Source: Hyphomicrobiales bacterium (lineage in GTDB: Bacteria; Pseudomonadota; Alphaproteobacteria; Rhizobiales; Xanthobacteraceae). Taken from it: a DNA stretch of 40,116 nucleotides. Positions within the stretch are counted from its first letter, which is position 1, and the number at the start of each line of letters is the position of its first letter. The DNA is taken from the NCBI GenBank assembly GCA_017305455.1, contig JAFKKO010000137.1, positions 1-40,116 on the forward strand, written 5' to 3'. The translations under genes were made by a program, and so were the position numbers. The notes beneath the pieces are model-generated. The model worked only from the letters and a program-made list of their open reading frames with translations. It had not been told where the DNA came from and did no database searches. Shown piece after piece: positions 15,024 through 23,406 of this stretch.

Positions 15024-15668
15024 ATGCGAAAAGTAACGTATCCTGCGCTATTTCTGGCCATGACATGCGGCATGGCTCATGCCGCCGACCCGCTGGGTGA
15101 CTGGCTGGTCGAAGACAAGGTCGCCACCATCAAGATCGTCGACTGCAACAGCCGCCTCTGGGGCGTGGTGTCCGCCGAGAAAACCCCCGGCGGGGTGGAC
15201 AGCCAGAACCCCGACAAGGCGAAACGGACGCGCCCGACCCTCGGGATGCCGGTACTGCTGAACATGAAGAAAGTGACCGACGAAAAAGACAAGTGGGAAG
15301 GCCAGATCTACAACGCCAAGAACGGCAAAACCTATGAGGCCTCCATTCAACTTAAGTCGCCGAACAGGCTCGAAGTCGAAGGCTGCGTGATGAGCATCCT
15401 CTGCGGCGGCCAGACCTGGACGCGCGCGCCGGAGAATGTTTTCGGCCCCAACACCAAGACCTTGTCGACATCCTCCAATCCACCTGCTGCCGGCCCCAAG
15501 ACGGGATCATCCCCCACCCCGGCACCGCCCGTGGTCGGCGCAGCCAAGTCGCACCCGGCTCCCGGCCACACTCCGCCCAAGGTGATCGGACAGAAAACGG
15601 CACCCGCCGATCCCGCTCCGGTGTCCGAGATCTGCCTACTCCCCGAGATCGCGGGGGCGGCCCATTAG
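15024..15668 (+). CDS. Secreted DUF2147-domain protein inside the hopanoid cluster
   Basis: A 214-residue protein with a 20-residue signal peptide (ending GMAHA, then ADPLGDWLVED). Residues 20-135 match the DUF2147 domain: GDWLVEDKVATIKI, then WEGQIYNAKNGKTYEA and LEVEGCVMSILCGGQTW. From about residue 140 the chain is Pro/Ala/Ser/Thr-rich and looks disordered. DUF2147 proteins are periplasmic lipocalin-like proteins of unsettled function. Its last 33 bases overlap the 3' end of hpnN on the other strand. Its place between hpnO and hpnN suggests, but does not prove, a link to the envelope or hopanoids. A 16-bp tandem repeat lies just upstream. Confidence 0.85.
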   Translation: MRKVTYPALFLAMTCGMAHAADPLGDWLVEDKVATIKIVDCNSRLWGVVSAEKTPGGVDSQNPDKAKRTRPTLGMPVLLNMKKVTDEKDKWEGQIYNAKNGKTYEASIQLKSPNRLEVEGCVMSILCGGQTWTRAPENVFGPNTKTLSTSSNPPAAGPKTGSSPTPAPPVVGAAKSHPAPGHTPPKVIGQKTAPADPAPVSEICLLPEIAGAAH

Positions 15669-18224
15669 CGCGGGCTGAAACAGCACCGCGGCGGCGAGCG
15701 TCGTGACCAGCGACAGCGCCATCAGCTTGCCCATGCTCGATGTGCCCGGATGGCTCGACAGCCACAGGCTGCCGAAGGCGGTGGCCGTCGTCATCGCGCT
15801 GAAGAAGATCGCACGGGTCAGACTCGACTGCAGCAGGTTGGTATGCCCTGCCCGCCACGCCGTGACGTAGTAGATCTTGAACGCCACGCCGATACCGAGC
15901 AGCAGCGGCAGAGCGATGATGTTGGCGAAGTTCAGCGGCAGGTCGATCAGCACGCAGATCTCCAGCGTCACCACACCGGCGAGAATGAGCGGCACCAGCG
16001 TCAGCAGCACGTCGCCGATCCTGCGCAACACGATGTAGAGCAGGATCGAGATCGACAATAACGCCCAGCCGCCGGCCTGGATGAAGGCCATAACAATGGT
16101 GTGGCCCGATTCCAGGATCGAGATCGGACCGCCGGTCGCGTTCGGCTCGACCTTCTGCACGGCGGCCGCGAAAGCCCGCAACGTATCGTTGTCGTTCGGA
16201 TCACCCTTCGGCTGCGCCTCGACGCGCACGCGTCCGTCGGCGGTCATCCAGTCGCTGACCAGTTCAGGCGGCAGCGACTTGATGGTCACAGGCTGCGCCT
16301 TGAGCGAATTTCGCACCTGCTCGATCATGGTGGCGAGCGGTGACAGAAAGACCTTCTCGGCCTTGTCGCGCACCGATTTGTCGGACTGCGACAGTCGCGT
16401 CAGCGCATCGGCAAGACGGTTGGCGGCGGCGGCCGGCTCGGGTCCGGACTTGGCCGCAACACGGCGCAGACTGGTGGCGGCATCCGCCAGCGCCACGACG
16501 TTATCGGCATCGGACGGCGGCGAGCCGGGGCGCGCCTTGAACACCGGATCAAGCGTCGCGGCGCCCTTGCGGATAATCGCAAGCTTGGCCTGCTGATCGT
16601 CCGGAACGAAACTGTCGAGCGAGATCACCCGCGCCACTTCCGGCACCTTCGACAACCGCTCCTGCACCTCCTTGGCGGCGGCAAGCGAGGGCGTAATCAC
16701 CTCCACCGCGCTGGTGCCGGTCTCCGGATCGCGGCGCAGATCGAGATAGGTCGCAACGGATTCGACCTTCGGACTGCGCAGATTCATCGGGTTGAAATCG
16801 AAGCGCAGGAAATAGAGCAGCGGCAACCCGAGCACCGCGATGCCGAGCGTGATCGCCACGATCGCGATGCGATGATTCTCCAAGAAGCGATCGACCGGAG
16901 CCAGGAAGGCATAGCCTACCGGCTCGGCCTCGCCCGGCGGGTTGAGCAGCTTGAGCAGCGCCGGCAGCACGGTGATCGCGAAAATGAACGCGATCAGCAT
17001 GCCGGCGCCCGCGACCTTGCCGAGTTCGGAGACGCCCTTGTAGTTGGTCGGCAGGAACGACAGGAAGCCGGCGGCGGTCGCCACCGCGGCCAGCGTCAGC
17101 GGCACGGCGGAAAACTTCGCCGCCTGCTCCAGCGCCTCCTGCAGGTCGGGATTCTCGTAACGCTCGGAGCGATAGCGCACGCTGTACTGGATGCCGAAAT
17201 CGACGCCCAATCCCACGAACAGGACGAAGAACGCGATCGAGATCAGGTTGAACGAGCCTGCGATCATCAAGGCCACCGCAGTCGTCACCGACAGACCGAT
17301 GGCCAAAGTGAGAAACACCGCGCCGATGATCTTGGGCGAATGGAGCGCGCACCACAGGATGAACAGCACGACCAGAACGGTCACCGCGCCGTTGAGGACA
17401 GCGCCCTCCTGCACCGTGCCAAATTCCTCGTTGGCAATCGGAACAGGTCCGGTCAGCCGCACCCGCGCATGAAAATCCTTGTCGAAATTGAGATCGCTGG
17501 CCGCCTGGCGGATGGCGTCGGTCGCCACCTTGCCCGGCTCCAGCGCCTGAAAGTCCAGGATCGGCTGGATCGTGAGCAGCACGCGGCGATCGGACTCGGT
17601 CAGCGGCTCACTGCTCGCCAGTTGGCGCCATGAGAACGTGCCATCGCCGGTCTTGAGCACCTGCTCGACACTGTCGGCTACCACATTCAGCGGGCGGGTC
17701 AGGGAATCGCGAGAGAACCGGCCGCGCTCTGCGCCGGCAAGCCCGGTCTCCAGCACGCCGGTCAGGCCGCGGATACTGGGATCATCCACCAGAATGTCGA
17801 AGAACGGCTGCGCGGCTTGCAATTGCCCGACCCGCTGCCCGACCTCCGCGGTCGGCAGGAACAACAGGCCGTTGTTCTCGAAGAACGGGCCGCCGGCCGG
17901 ACGGCGGACCCAGCGAAACTTGTCGGTTTGCGGCGCGAGCTTTTTCTCCAGCGCCACCGCCGCCTGCTGCGCCAATTCCGGGGTCGCGGCCTCGACAACA
18001 GCCAGAATTAGTTCGTGATGACCGGGAAATGCCTTCTCATAGGCGATCTCGCGTTGCCGCCAGTCCAGATTTGGCGAGATGAGCTGGGCAACGTCGGTGC
18101 TGATGGCAAAGTGCTTTTGCGCGTAAATGCCTGAAATAACGGCTAGAATTATACCAACGATCAGGGTGAACCATGCGTGTCGGGTACAGGTTCGCACCAG
18201 GGAAACGACAATCCTTGTCAGCAC
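15636..18224 (-). CDS. hpnN: HpnN, RND/MMPL hopanoid transporter
   Basis: An 862-residue inner-membrane protein of the RND superfamily with MMPL/SSD domains. HpnN moves hopanoids from the inner to the outer membrane. The layout is one N-terminal helix (WFTLIVGIILAVISGIYA), a large periplasmic loop to about residue 260, five helices (including FFVLFVGLGVDFGIQYSVRYRSE), a second helix-loop repeat from about 430, and a last five-helix block that begins near ALLSISILLYIVLRRIG. GLGVDFGI and GIGVAFKIYYV are the two RND motif regions. The GTG at 18224 is preferred because AGAAAGAA lies before it and VLTRIVVSLVRTC follows. A TTG at 18257 is also in frame but lacks a ribosome site. Divergent from dxs. 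Confidence 0.92.
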   Translation of the reverse strand: MLTRIVVSLVRTCTRHAWFTLIVGIILAVISGIYAQKHFAISTDVAQLISPNLDWRQREIAYEKAFPGHHELILAVVEAATPELAQQAAVALEKKLAPQTDKFRWVRRPAGGPFFENNGLLFLPTAEVGQRVGQLQAAQPFFDILVDDPSIRGLTGVLETGLAGAERGRFSRDSLTRPLNVVADSVEQVLKTGDGTFSWRQLASSEPLTESDRRVLLTIQPILDFQALEPGKVATDAIRQAASDLNFDKDFHARVRLTGPVPIANEEFGTVQEGAVLNGAVTVLVVLFILWCALHSPKIIGAVFLTLAIGLSVTTAVALMIAGSFNLISIAFFVLFVGLGVDFGIQYSVRYRSERYENPDLQEALEQAAKFSAVPLTLAAVATAAGFLSFLPTNYKGVSELGKVAGAGMLIAFIFAITVLPALLKLLNPPGEAEPVGYAFLAPVDRFLENHRIAIVAITLGIAVLGLPLLYFLRFDFNPMNLRSPKVESVATYLDLRRDPETGTSAVEVITPSLAAAKEVQERLSKVPEVARVISLDSFVPDDQQAKLAIIRKGAATLDPVFKARPGSPPSDADNVVALADAATSLRRVAAKSGPEPAAAANRLADALTRLSQSDKSVRDKAEKVFLSPLATMIEQVRNSLKAQPVTIKSLPPELVSDWMTADGRVRVEAQPKGDPNDNDTLRAFAAAVQKVEPNATGGPISILESGHTIVMAFIQAGGWALLSISILLYIVLRRIGDVLLTLVPLILAGVVTLEICVLIDLPLNFANIIALPLLLGIGVAFKIYYVTAWRAGHTNLLQSSLTRAIFFSAMTTATAFGSLWLSSHPGTSSMGKLMALSLVTTLAAAVLFQPALMGRPRDLGE

Positions 18225-18434
18225 GTTCTTTCTTTCTATCTGAAGCAGTCGAAGCAAAAATTTGAGGCTTTTGGCGACTTGAGGAGTTAACTCTGATTGA
18301 GCCGATCGGTGCCCTTAGGCCACACAATAGTGGCATCACACGGGGATTATCGAGAATTACTGCTCAATAGCTGCCATAATGGTACACTCGTCGCCGTTCA
18401 CGCCTTGTTCCAAGTTGCACTGGAAAACCTCCTG
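18225..18434. promoter_or_regulatory. Divergent hpnN / dxs intergenic control region
   Basis: This 210-base gap between two divergent starts must hold the promoters of hpnN (leftward) and of the dxs-ispH-hpnH operon (rightward). It is clearly lower in GC than the genes. I could not pick a convincing -35/-10 pair, and neither GGAAC-N16/17-CGTT nor GTTC-N7-GTTC occurs. The dxs frame is open back to 18297, but that part shows no DXS-like sequence. Confidence 0.45.
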
Positions 18435-20351
18435 ATGACCTCTTCGACTCCTCTGCTCGACCGAATCAAATCCCCAGCCGATCTGCGGAATTTGAAAGAA
18501 AGCGATCTACCACAGGTCGCCGCGGAGTTGCGCGCCGAGACCATCAACGCGGTCGCCGTCACCGGCGGCCACCTCGGCTCGGGCCTTGGCGTGGTGGAAC
18601 TGACAGTTGCCCTGCATCATGTCTTCAATACGCCGAACGACCGGCTGATCTGGGACGTCGGTCATCAGGCCTACCCGCACAAAATCCTCACCTGCCGCCG
18701 TGAACAAATTCGCACGCTGCGTCAAGGTGGTGGGTTGTCCGGCTTCACCAAGCGCGCGGAGAGTGAGTACGACTGCTTCGGCGCTGCGCATTCGTCTACT
18801 TCGATCTCGGCGGGTCTGGGCATGGCGGTCGCGCGCGATCTCGCCGGCGAGGACCGCAACATCATCGCCGTGATCGGCGACGGCGCGATGTCGGCCGGCA
18901 TGGCCTATGAGGCGATGAACAATGCCGGCGCGATGGATTCGCGTCTGATTGTCATCCTCAACGACAACGAGATGTCGATCGCCCCGCCGGTCGGCGCGAT
19001 GTCCGCCTATCTCTCACGCCTGATCTCCGGCAACACTTATCGTTCGCTGCGCGAGATCGGCAAGCAGGTCGCCAAGCGGCTGCCGAAATTCGTCGAGAAG
19101 GGCGCGCAGCGCGCCGAGGAATACGCCCGCGGCTTCCTGTCCGGCGGTACGCTGTTCGAGGAGCTCGGCTTCTATTACGTCGGCCCGATCGACGGCCATA
19201 ACCTCGATCACCTGTTGCCCGTGCTCAAGAACGTCCGCGATTCCAAGGTCGGCCCGACGCTGATCCATGTCGTGACGCAGAAAGGCAAGGGCTACACCTA
19301 CGCCGAGAGCGCCGCCGACAAGTACCACGGCGTCGTGAAGTTCGATGTCGTCACCGGCAAGCAGGCCAAGGCGCAAGCCAACGCGCCGACCTACACCCGC
19401 GTCTTCGGCGACAGCCTGGTGAAGGAAGCGGAGAAGGACGACAAGATCGTCGGCATCACCGCAGCGATGCCCGGCGGCACCGGCATCGACATTTTCAGCA
19501 AGGCGTTTCCGGAGCGCACTTTCGATGTCGGCATCGCCGAGCAGCACGCGGTGACGTTCGCCGCGGGCCTCGCCACCGAAGGCATCAAGCCGTTCGTCGC
19601 GATCTATTCGACCTTCCTGCAGCGCGCCTACGATCAGGTGGTGCACGATGTCGCGATCCAGAGCCTGCCGGTGCGCTTCGTGATCGATCGTGCCGGCCTG
19701 GTCGGCGCCGATGGCCCGACCCATGCCGGCTCGTTCGATCTCGCCTATCTCGGCTGTCTGCCCAATTTCGTGCTGATGGCGGCGGCTGACGAAGCCGAGC
19801 TGGCGCACATGGTCGCCACCGCCGCATCCATCAACGATCGTCCGTGCGCCTTCCGCTTCCCGCGCGGCGACGGCGTCGGCGTCGATCTGCCCGCCGCCGG
19901 CGTTCCGCTGGAAATCGGCAAAGGCCGCATCGTGCGCGAAGGCTCCTCCGTCGCCCTGCTCTCGCTCGGCACCCGTCTTGGCGAATGCCTGAAGGCCGCC
20001 GATACGCTCAAATCGCACGGCCTGACCACGACGGTGGCCGACGCGCGCTTCGCCAAGCCGATCGATACCGATCTGGTGCTCAAACTGGCACGCGAGCACG
20101 AAGTCCTCATCACCGTCGAGGAAGGCTCGATCGGCGGCTTCGGCGCGCAGGTCATGCACACCCTCGCCGAAAACGGCATGCTCGACCACGGGCTCAAGGT
20201 GCGCTCGATGGTGCTGCCGGACGTCTTCATCGATCAGGACAGCCCCGCGGCGATGTACGCCAAGGCCGGTCTCGACGCCAAGGGCATCGTCAAGCGCGTC
20301 TTCGAGGCGCTTGGCCGCGAGAATGAAATCAATACGGTGCAGCTTGCCTAG
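18435..20351 (+). CDS. dxs: 1-deoxy-D-xylulose-5-phosphate synthase
   Basis: A 638-residue thiamine-diphosphate enzyme that joins pyruvate and glyceraldehyde 3-phosphate, the first and rate-setting step of the MEP isoprenoid pathway. Seen are the N-terminal [18 protein letters not shown] and [11 protein letters not shown], the ThDP/Mg motif [18 protein letters not shown], the central [20 protein letters not shown] with its catalytic Glu, and [18 protein letters not shown]; a C-terminal transketolase domain follows. The ATG at 18435 gives [14 protein letters not shown], the usual DXS start. It begins an operon with ispH (22 bases later) and hpnH (26 bases after that), so isoprenoid supply and hopanoid side-chain building are probably expressed together. 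Confidence 0.96.
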   Translation: MTSSTPLLDRIKSPADLRNLKESDLPQVAAELRAETINAVAVTGGHLGSGLGVVELTVALHHVFNTPNDRLIWDVGHQAYPHKILTCRREQIRTLRQGGGLSGFTKRAESEYDCFGAAHSSTSISAGLGMAVARDLAGEDRNIIAVIGDGAMSAGMAYEAMNNAGAMDSRLIVILNDNEMSIAPPVGAMSAYLSRLISGNTYRSLREIGKQVAKRLPKFVEKGAQRAEEYARGFLSGGTLFEELGFYYVGPIDGHNLDHLLPVLKNVRDSKVGPTLIHVVTQKGKGYTYAESAADKYHGVVKFDVVTGKQAKAQANAPTYTRVFGDSLVKEAEKDDKIVGITAAMPGGTGIDIFSKAFPERTFDVGIAEQHAVTFAAGLATEGIKPFVAIYSTFLQRAYDQVVHDVAIQSLPVRFVIDRAGLVGADGPTHAGSFDLAYLGCLPNFVLMAAADEAELAHMVATAASINDRPCAFRFPRGDGVGVDLPAAGVPLEIGKGRIVREGSSVALLSLGTRLGECLKAADTLKSHGLTTTVADARFAKPIDTDLVLKLAREHEVLITVEEGSIGGFGAQVMHTLAENGMLDHGLKVRSMVLPDVFIDQDSPAAMYAKAGLDAKGIVKRVFEALGRENEINTVQLA

Positions 20352-20373
20352 ACAGCCCTGCGAAAATAGCCCC

Positions 20374-21318
20374 ATGCAAATCCTGCTGGCGCAGCCGCGC
20401 GGGTTCTGTGCGGGTGTCGTCCGCGCGATCGATATCGTCGAGCGCGCGCTGGAGAAGTATGGCCCGCCGGTCTATGTGCGGCACGAGATCGTGCATAACA
20501 AATACGTGGTCGAGAACCTCAAGGCGAAAGGCGCGATCTTCGTCGAGGATCTGCACGAGGTCCCGCCGAACGCGATCACCGTGTTCAGCGCTCATGGCGT
20601 CGCCAGAAGCGTCGAGGAAGAAGCCGCAAGGCGCGGCCTGCCGGTGCTCAACGCCACCTGCCCGCTCGTCTCCAAGGTGCACAATCAGGGCAAGCGCTAT
20701 GTCACCAAAGGCCGGCGCCTTGTCCTGATCGGCCATCAGGGACATCCCGAGGTGGTGGGGACCATGGGCCAGGTGCCGGGACCGGTCCATCTGGTGCAGA
20801 GCGTGGAGGACGTCGCGGCGCTCGACCTGCCGAGCGACGAGCCTGTCGCCTACATCACCCAGACCACGCTAAGTGTCGACGATACAAAGGATATCATCGC
20901 CGCGCTGGAAGACCGCTTCGTCGATCTCGAGGGTCCGGACACCCGCGACATCTGCTATGCGACACAAAATCGCCAGTCTTCGGTACGAGACCTCAGCAAG
21001 CTTGTTGACGTCATCCTCGTCGTCGGCGCCACCAACAGCTCCAATTCCAACCGTCTGCGGGAAATCGGCACCGAAGTCGGCGTGCCGAGCTACCTCATCG
21101 CGGACGGAAGCGAGCTCAACCCGCTTTGGCTGAAGGGGGCCCGGACCATCGGCATCACTGCCGGCGCGTCGGCACCCGAAGTCCTTGTCGACGACGTGAT
21201 TGACGCCTTGCGGCGAATCGGGCCGGTCACCGTGTCAGTGGTGCCGGGTCGCGAAGAAAACATCGAATTCAGGCTGCCTGCGGAATTGGCTTCGGTCAGG
21301 ACCGCATCTCACCTTTAA
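20374..21318 (+). CDS. ispH: 4-hydroxy-3-methylbut-2-enyl diphosphate reductase
   Basis: A 314-residue iron-sulphur enzyme that makes IPP and DMAPP from HMBPP, the last MEP step. The three cluster cysteines are C12 (RGFCAGV), C96 (NATCPLV) and C193 ([10 protein letters not shown]). His41 (EIVHN) and His74 (FSAHGV) match the substrate-binding histidines, and the Ser/Asn motif is TNSSNSNRL. The ATG at 20374 gives [14 protein letters not shown], the standard IspH start; the open frame reaches back into dxs but that part is unrelated. Middle gene of dxs-ispH-hpnH. Confidence 0.96.
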   Translation: MQILLAQPRGFCAGVVRAIDIVERALEKYGPPVYVRHEIVHNKYVVENLKAKGAIFVEDLHEVPPNAITVFSAHGVARSVEEEAARRGLPVLNATCPLVSKVHNQGKRYVTKGRRLVLIGHQGHPEVVGTMGQVPGPVHLVQSVEDVAALDLPSDEPVAYITQTTLSVDDTKDIIAALEDRFVDLEGPDTRDICYATQNRQSSVRDLSKLVDVILVVGATNSSNSNRLREIGTEVGVPSYLIADGSELNPLWLKGARTIGITAGASAPEVLVDDVIDALRRIGPVTVSVVPGREENIEFRLPAELASVRTASHL

Positions 21319-21344
21319 ATAAAATTCAAGAAAGACCGCTCCTC

Positions 21345-22544
21345 ATGGCCATACCGTTTTTCAAGGAAATCAAGATCGGCTCCTACCTGGTGAAGCAGAA
21401 GCTTCTCGGTCGGAAACGCTATCCGCTGGTGCTGATGCTGGAGCCGCTGTTCCGCTGCAACCTTGCCTGCGCCGGCTGCGGCAAGATCGATTATCCGGAT
21501 GCGATCCTCAATCGCCGCATGAGCGCGCAGGAGTGCTGGGACGCGGCCGAGGAATGCGGCGCGCCGATGGTCGCCATTCCGGGCGGTGAGCCGCTGATCC
21601 ACAAGGAGATCGGCGAGATCGTGCGCGGCCTCGTCGCGCGCAAGAAGTTCGTCTCGCTCTGCACCAACGCGCTGCTGCTGGAGAAGAAGCTCGATCTGTT
21701 CGAGCCCTCGCCCTATCTGTTCTTCTCGGTGCATCTTGATGGCCTGAAAGATCATCACGACCAGTCGGTGTGCCAGACCGGCGTGTTCGACCGCGCCGTC
21801 TCGGCAATCAAGGCGGCGAAGGCGCGCGGCTTCACCGTCAACGTCAACGCCACGATTTTCGACAACTACCCCGCCGAAGAAATCGCTAAGTTCCTGGACT
21901 TCACCACCGAACTTGGCGTCGGCGTCTCGATCTCGCCCGGCTACGCCTATGAGCGCGCGCCGGATCAGGAGCACTTCCTGAACCGCAAGAAGACCAAGGA
22001 GCTGTTCCGCGGCGTGTTCGCGCGCGGCAAGGGCAAGAAGTGGAATTTCATGCACTCCAGCCTGTTCCTCGACTTCCTTGCCGGCAACCAGAATTTCCAC
22101 TGCGAGCCGTGGGGCATGCCCGCGCGCAACATCTTCGGCTGGCAGAAGCCGTGCTATCTGCTCGGCGAGGGCTACGTGCAGTCCTTCAAGGAGTTGATGG
22201 AAACCACCGATTGGGATTCCTACGGCACCGGCAAGTACGAGAAGTGCGCGAACTGCATGGCGCATTGCGGCTACGAGCCGACTGCGGCCAATGCGGCGAT
22301 CACCAACCCGCTCAAGGCGGCGTGGGTCGCGATCCGCGGCATCCGGACCGAAGGTCCGATGGCGCCGGAGATCGACCTGTCGAACCAGCGCCCGGCGCAG
22401 TATGTGTTCTCCTCCGAAGTGCAGAAGCGCCTTTCGGAGATTCGCGCCGACGAGGCCAAGGAAGCCGACGCCAAGGCCGCCAAGCTCGCCGCCGCCAAGG
22501 CTGCACCGGCGGCTGCCGAGACCAAGGCGACGAATGCCGCATAA
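21345..22544 (+). CDS. hpnH: HpnH, adenosylhopane synthase (radical SAM)
   Basis: A 399-residue radical-SAM enzyme that adds a 5'-deoxyadenosyl radical to diploptene, giving adenosylhopane, the first step of C35 hopanoid side-chain formation. The 4Fe-4S motif is CNLACAGC (C38, C42, C45). PGGEPLIHKEI and FSVHLDGLKDHHD are typical SAM-barrel parts. A C-terminal cysteine group (KCANCMAHCGYE) may bind a second cluster or zinc. The last 30 or so residues are Ala/Lys-rich and probably disordered. It is followed by a strong terminator and is convergent with hpnG, the next enzyme in the route. Confidence 0.95.
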   Translation: MAIPFFKEIKIGSYLVKQKLLGRKRYPLVLMLEPLFRCNLACAGCGKIDYPDAILNRRMSAQECWDAAEECGAPMVAIPGGEPLIHKEIGEIVRGLVARKKFVSLCTNALLLEKKLDLFEPSPYLFFSVHLDGLKDHHDQSVCQTGVFDRAVSAIKAAKARGFTVNVNATIFDNYPAEEIAKFLDFTTELGVGVSISPGYAYERAPDQEHFLNRKKTKELFRGVFARGKGKKWNFMHSSLFLDFLAGNQNFHCEPWGMPARNIFGWQKPCYLLGEGYVQSFKELMETTDWDSYGTGKYEKCANCMAHCGYEPTAANAAITNPLKAAWVAIRGIRTEGPMAPEIDLSNQRPAQYVFSSEVQKRLSEIRADEAKEADAKAAKLAAAKAAPAAAETKATNAA

Positions 22545-22583
22545 CGCCGCCGCATAAAGGTGCGCTACCGCTCAGCGAACAAC

Positions 22584-22615
22584 AAAGGCGCGATGCAAAT
22601 CGCGCCTTTTGTTTT
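22584..22615 (+). terminator. Rho-independent terminator after hpnH
   Basis: An 11-bp perfect stem AAAGGCGCGAT / ATCGCGCCTTT closes a GCAA (GNRA) tetraloop and is followed by TGTTTTG on the + strand. The A run on the other side lets it also stop leftward transcription that passes hpnG (ending at 22684). This is the best terminator in the window. Confidence 0.85.
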
Positions 22616-22683
22616 GCAGGTCGTTGTTGTGCCGGTTAGCTGCAGGCCGTGGAGAACAGGCGGCGCGCGGCGGCTCTCTTAAA

Positions 22684-23406
22684 TCAGGCCTCTTCGTCAG
22701 CCCAATTGCCGGTGCCGTCGAGGTGTTCCCGGTAGTCGCGCAAGCCGCGCAGCGCGCGGTTGAAATCGCGTCCGCTCGACACCAGCGCGCGGATTTCCGA
22801 CGGATTGCGCGCGATGCCGCGCATCACCTTCCAGATATCGACGTCGCCGTTGGGCTTCAGCGCCTTGGCCGCAACCTCGGGCAACGCGCGATGCGCCGGA
22901 TCGCTGATCACGCGCAGCGCCGCGAACGGCAGGCCGTGCGCGTCGGCGTAGCGCGCTGCGATATGGCTTTCCATATCCACCGCGTCGGCGCCCGTGGTGG
23001 CGCGCAGCGCGGCCTTGCCGAGCTGGCCGAGCACCACCTCTTCGACACCGGCGAGCACGCCGTTGATGACGGTGCGCTTGCCCTTCACCGGCAATGCAAT
23101 CAGCGTCTCCGTGAGCAAAGACGCCGTCGCCCAGCGCTGCTCGGCGGCAACGATCTCGGACGCGATGACGATATCGCCGGAGCGCAGCTCGGGATTGAGT
23201 CCGCCAGCCACGCCGAAACTGACGATCCCGCGAATGCTCGCCGGATCGAACGAGACCATCATCTCCCGCAATTGCCGGGGGTTGCTTGAACTGCAGACGA
23301 CGGTGAGGCCGGGGCCGGCAGCGATGCGGGCCTCCTGTTTCAGGCCGGTAACAATCAGAACCGGCAGTCCGTCTCTCGAGGCGTCTCCGCCTGCGCCAAT
23401 AATCAC
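22684..23406 (-). CDS. hpnG: HpnG, adenosylhopane nucleosidase/phosphorylase
   Basis: A 240-residue member of the purine-nucleoside phosphorylase/MTA nucleosidase superfamily. HpnG removes adenine from adenosylhopane to give ribosylhopane. Visible motifs are LIVTGLKQEARIA at the start, GIVSFGVAGGLNPELRSGDIVIA in the core (typical of the superfamily), and VDMESHIAARYA, where the Glu binds the ribose hydroxyls. The start is a GTG at 23406 that overlaps the shc stop codon (GTGA), so it is translationally coupled as the last gene of hpnC-hpnD-hpnE-shc-hpnG. Confidence 0.92.
   Translation of the reverse strand: MIIGAGGDASRDGLPVLIVTGLKQEARIAAGPGLTVVCSSSNPRQLREMMVSFDPASIRGIVSFGVAGGLNPELRSGDIVIASEIVAAEQRWATASLLTETLIALPVKGKRTVINGVLAGVEEVVLGQLGKAALRATTGADAVDMESHIAARYADAHGLPFAALRVISDPAHRALPEVAAKALKPNGDVDIWKVMRGIARNPSEIRALVSSGRDFNRALRGLRDYREHLDGTGNWADEEA

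Noticed and set aside
19014-20375. A 453-codon open frame on the - strand opposite dxs.
   Set aside because: Low-complexity shadow of a highly conserved gene.
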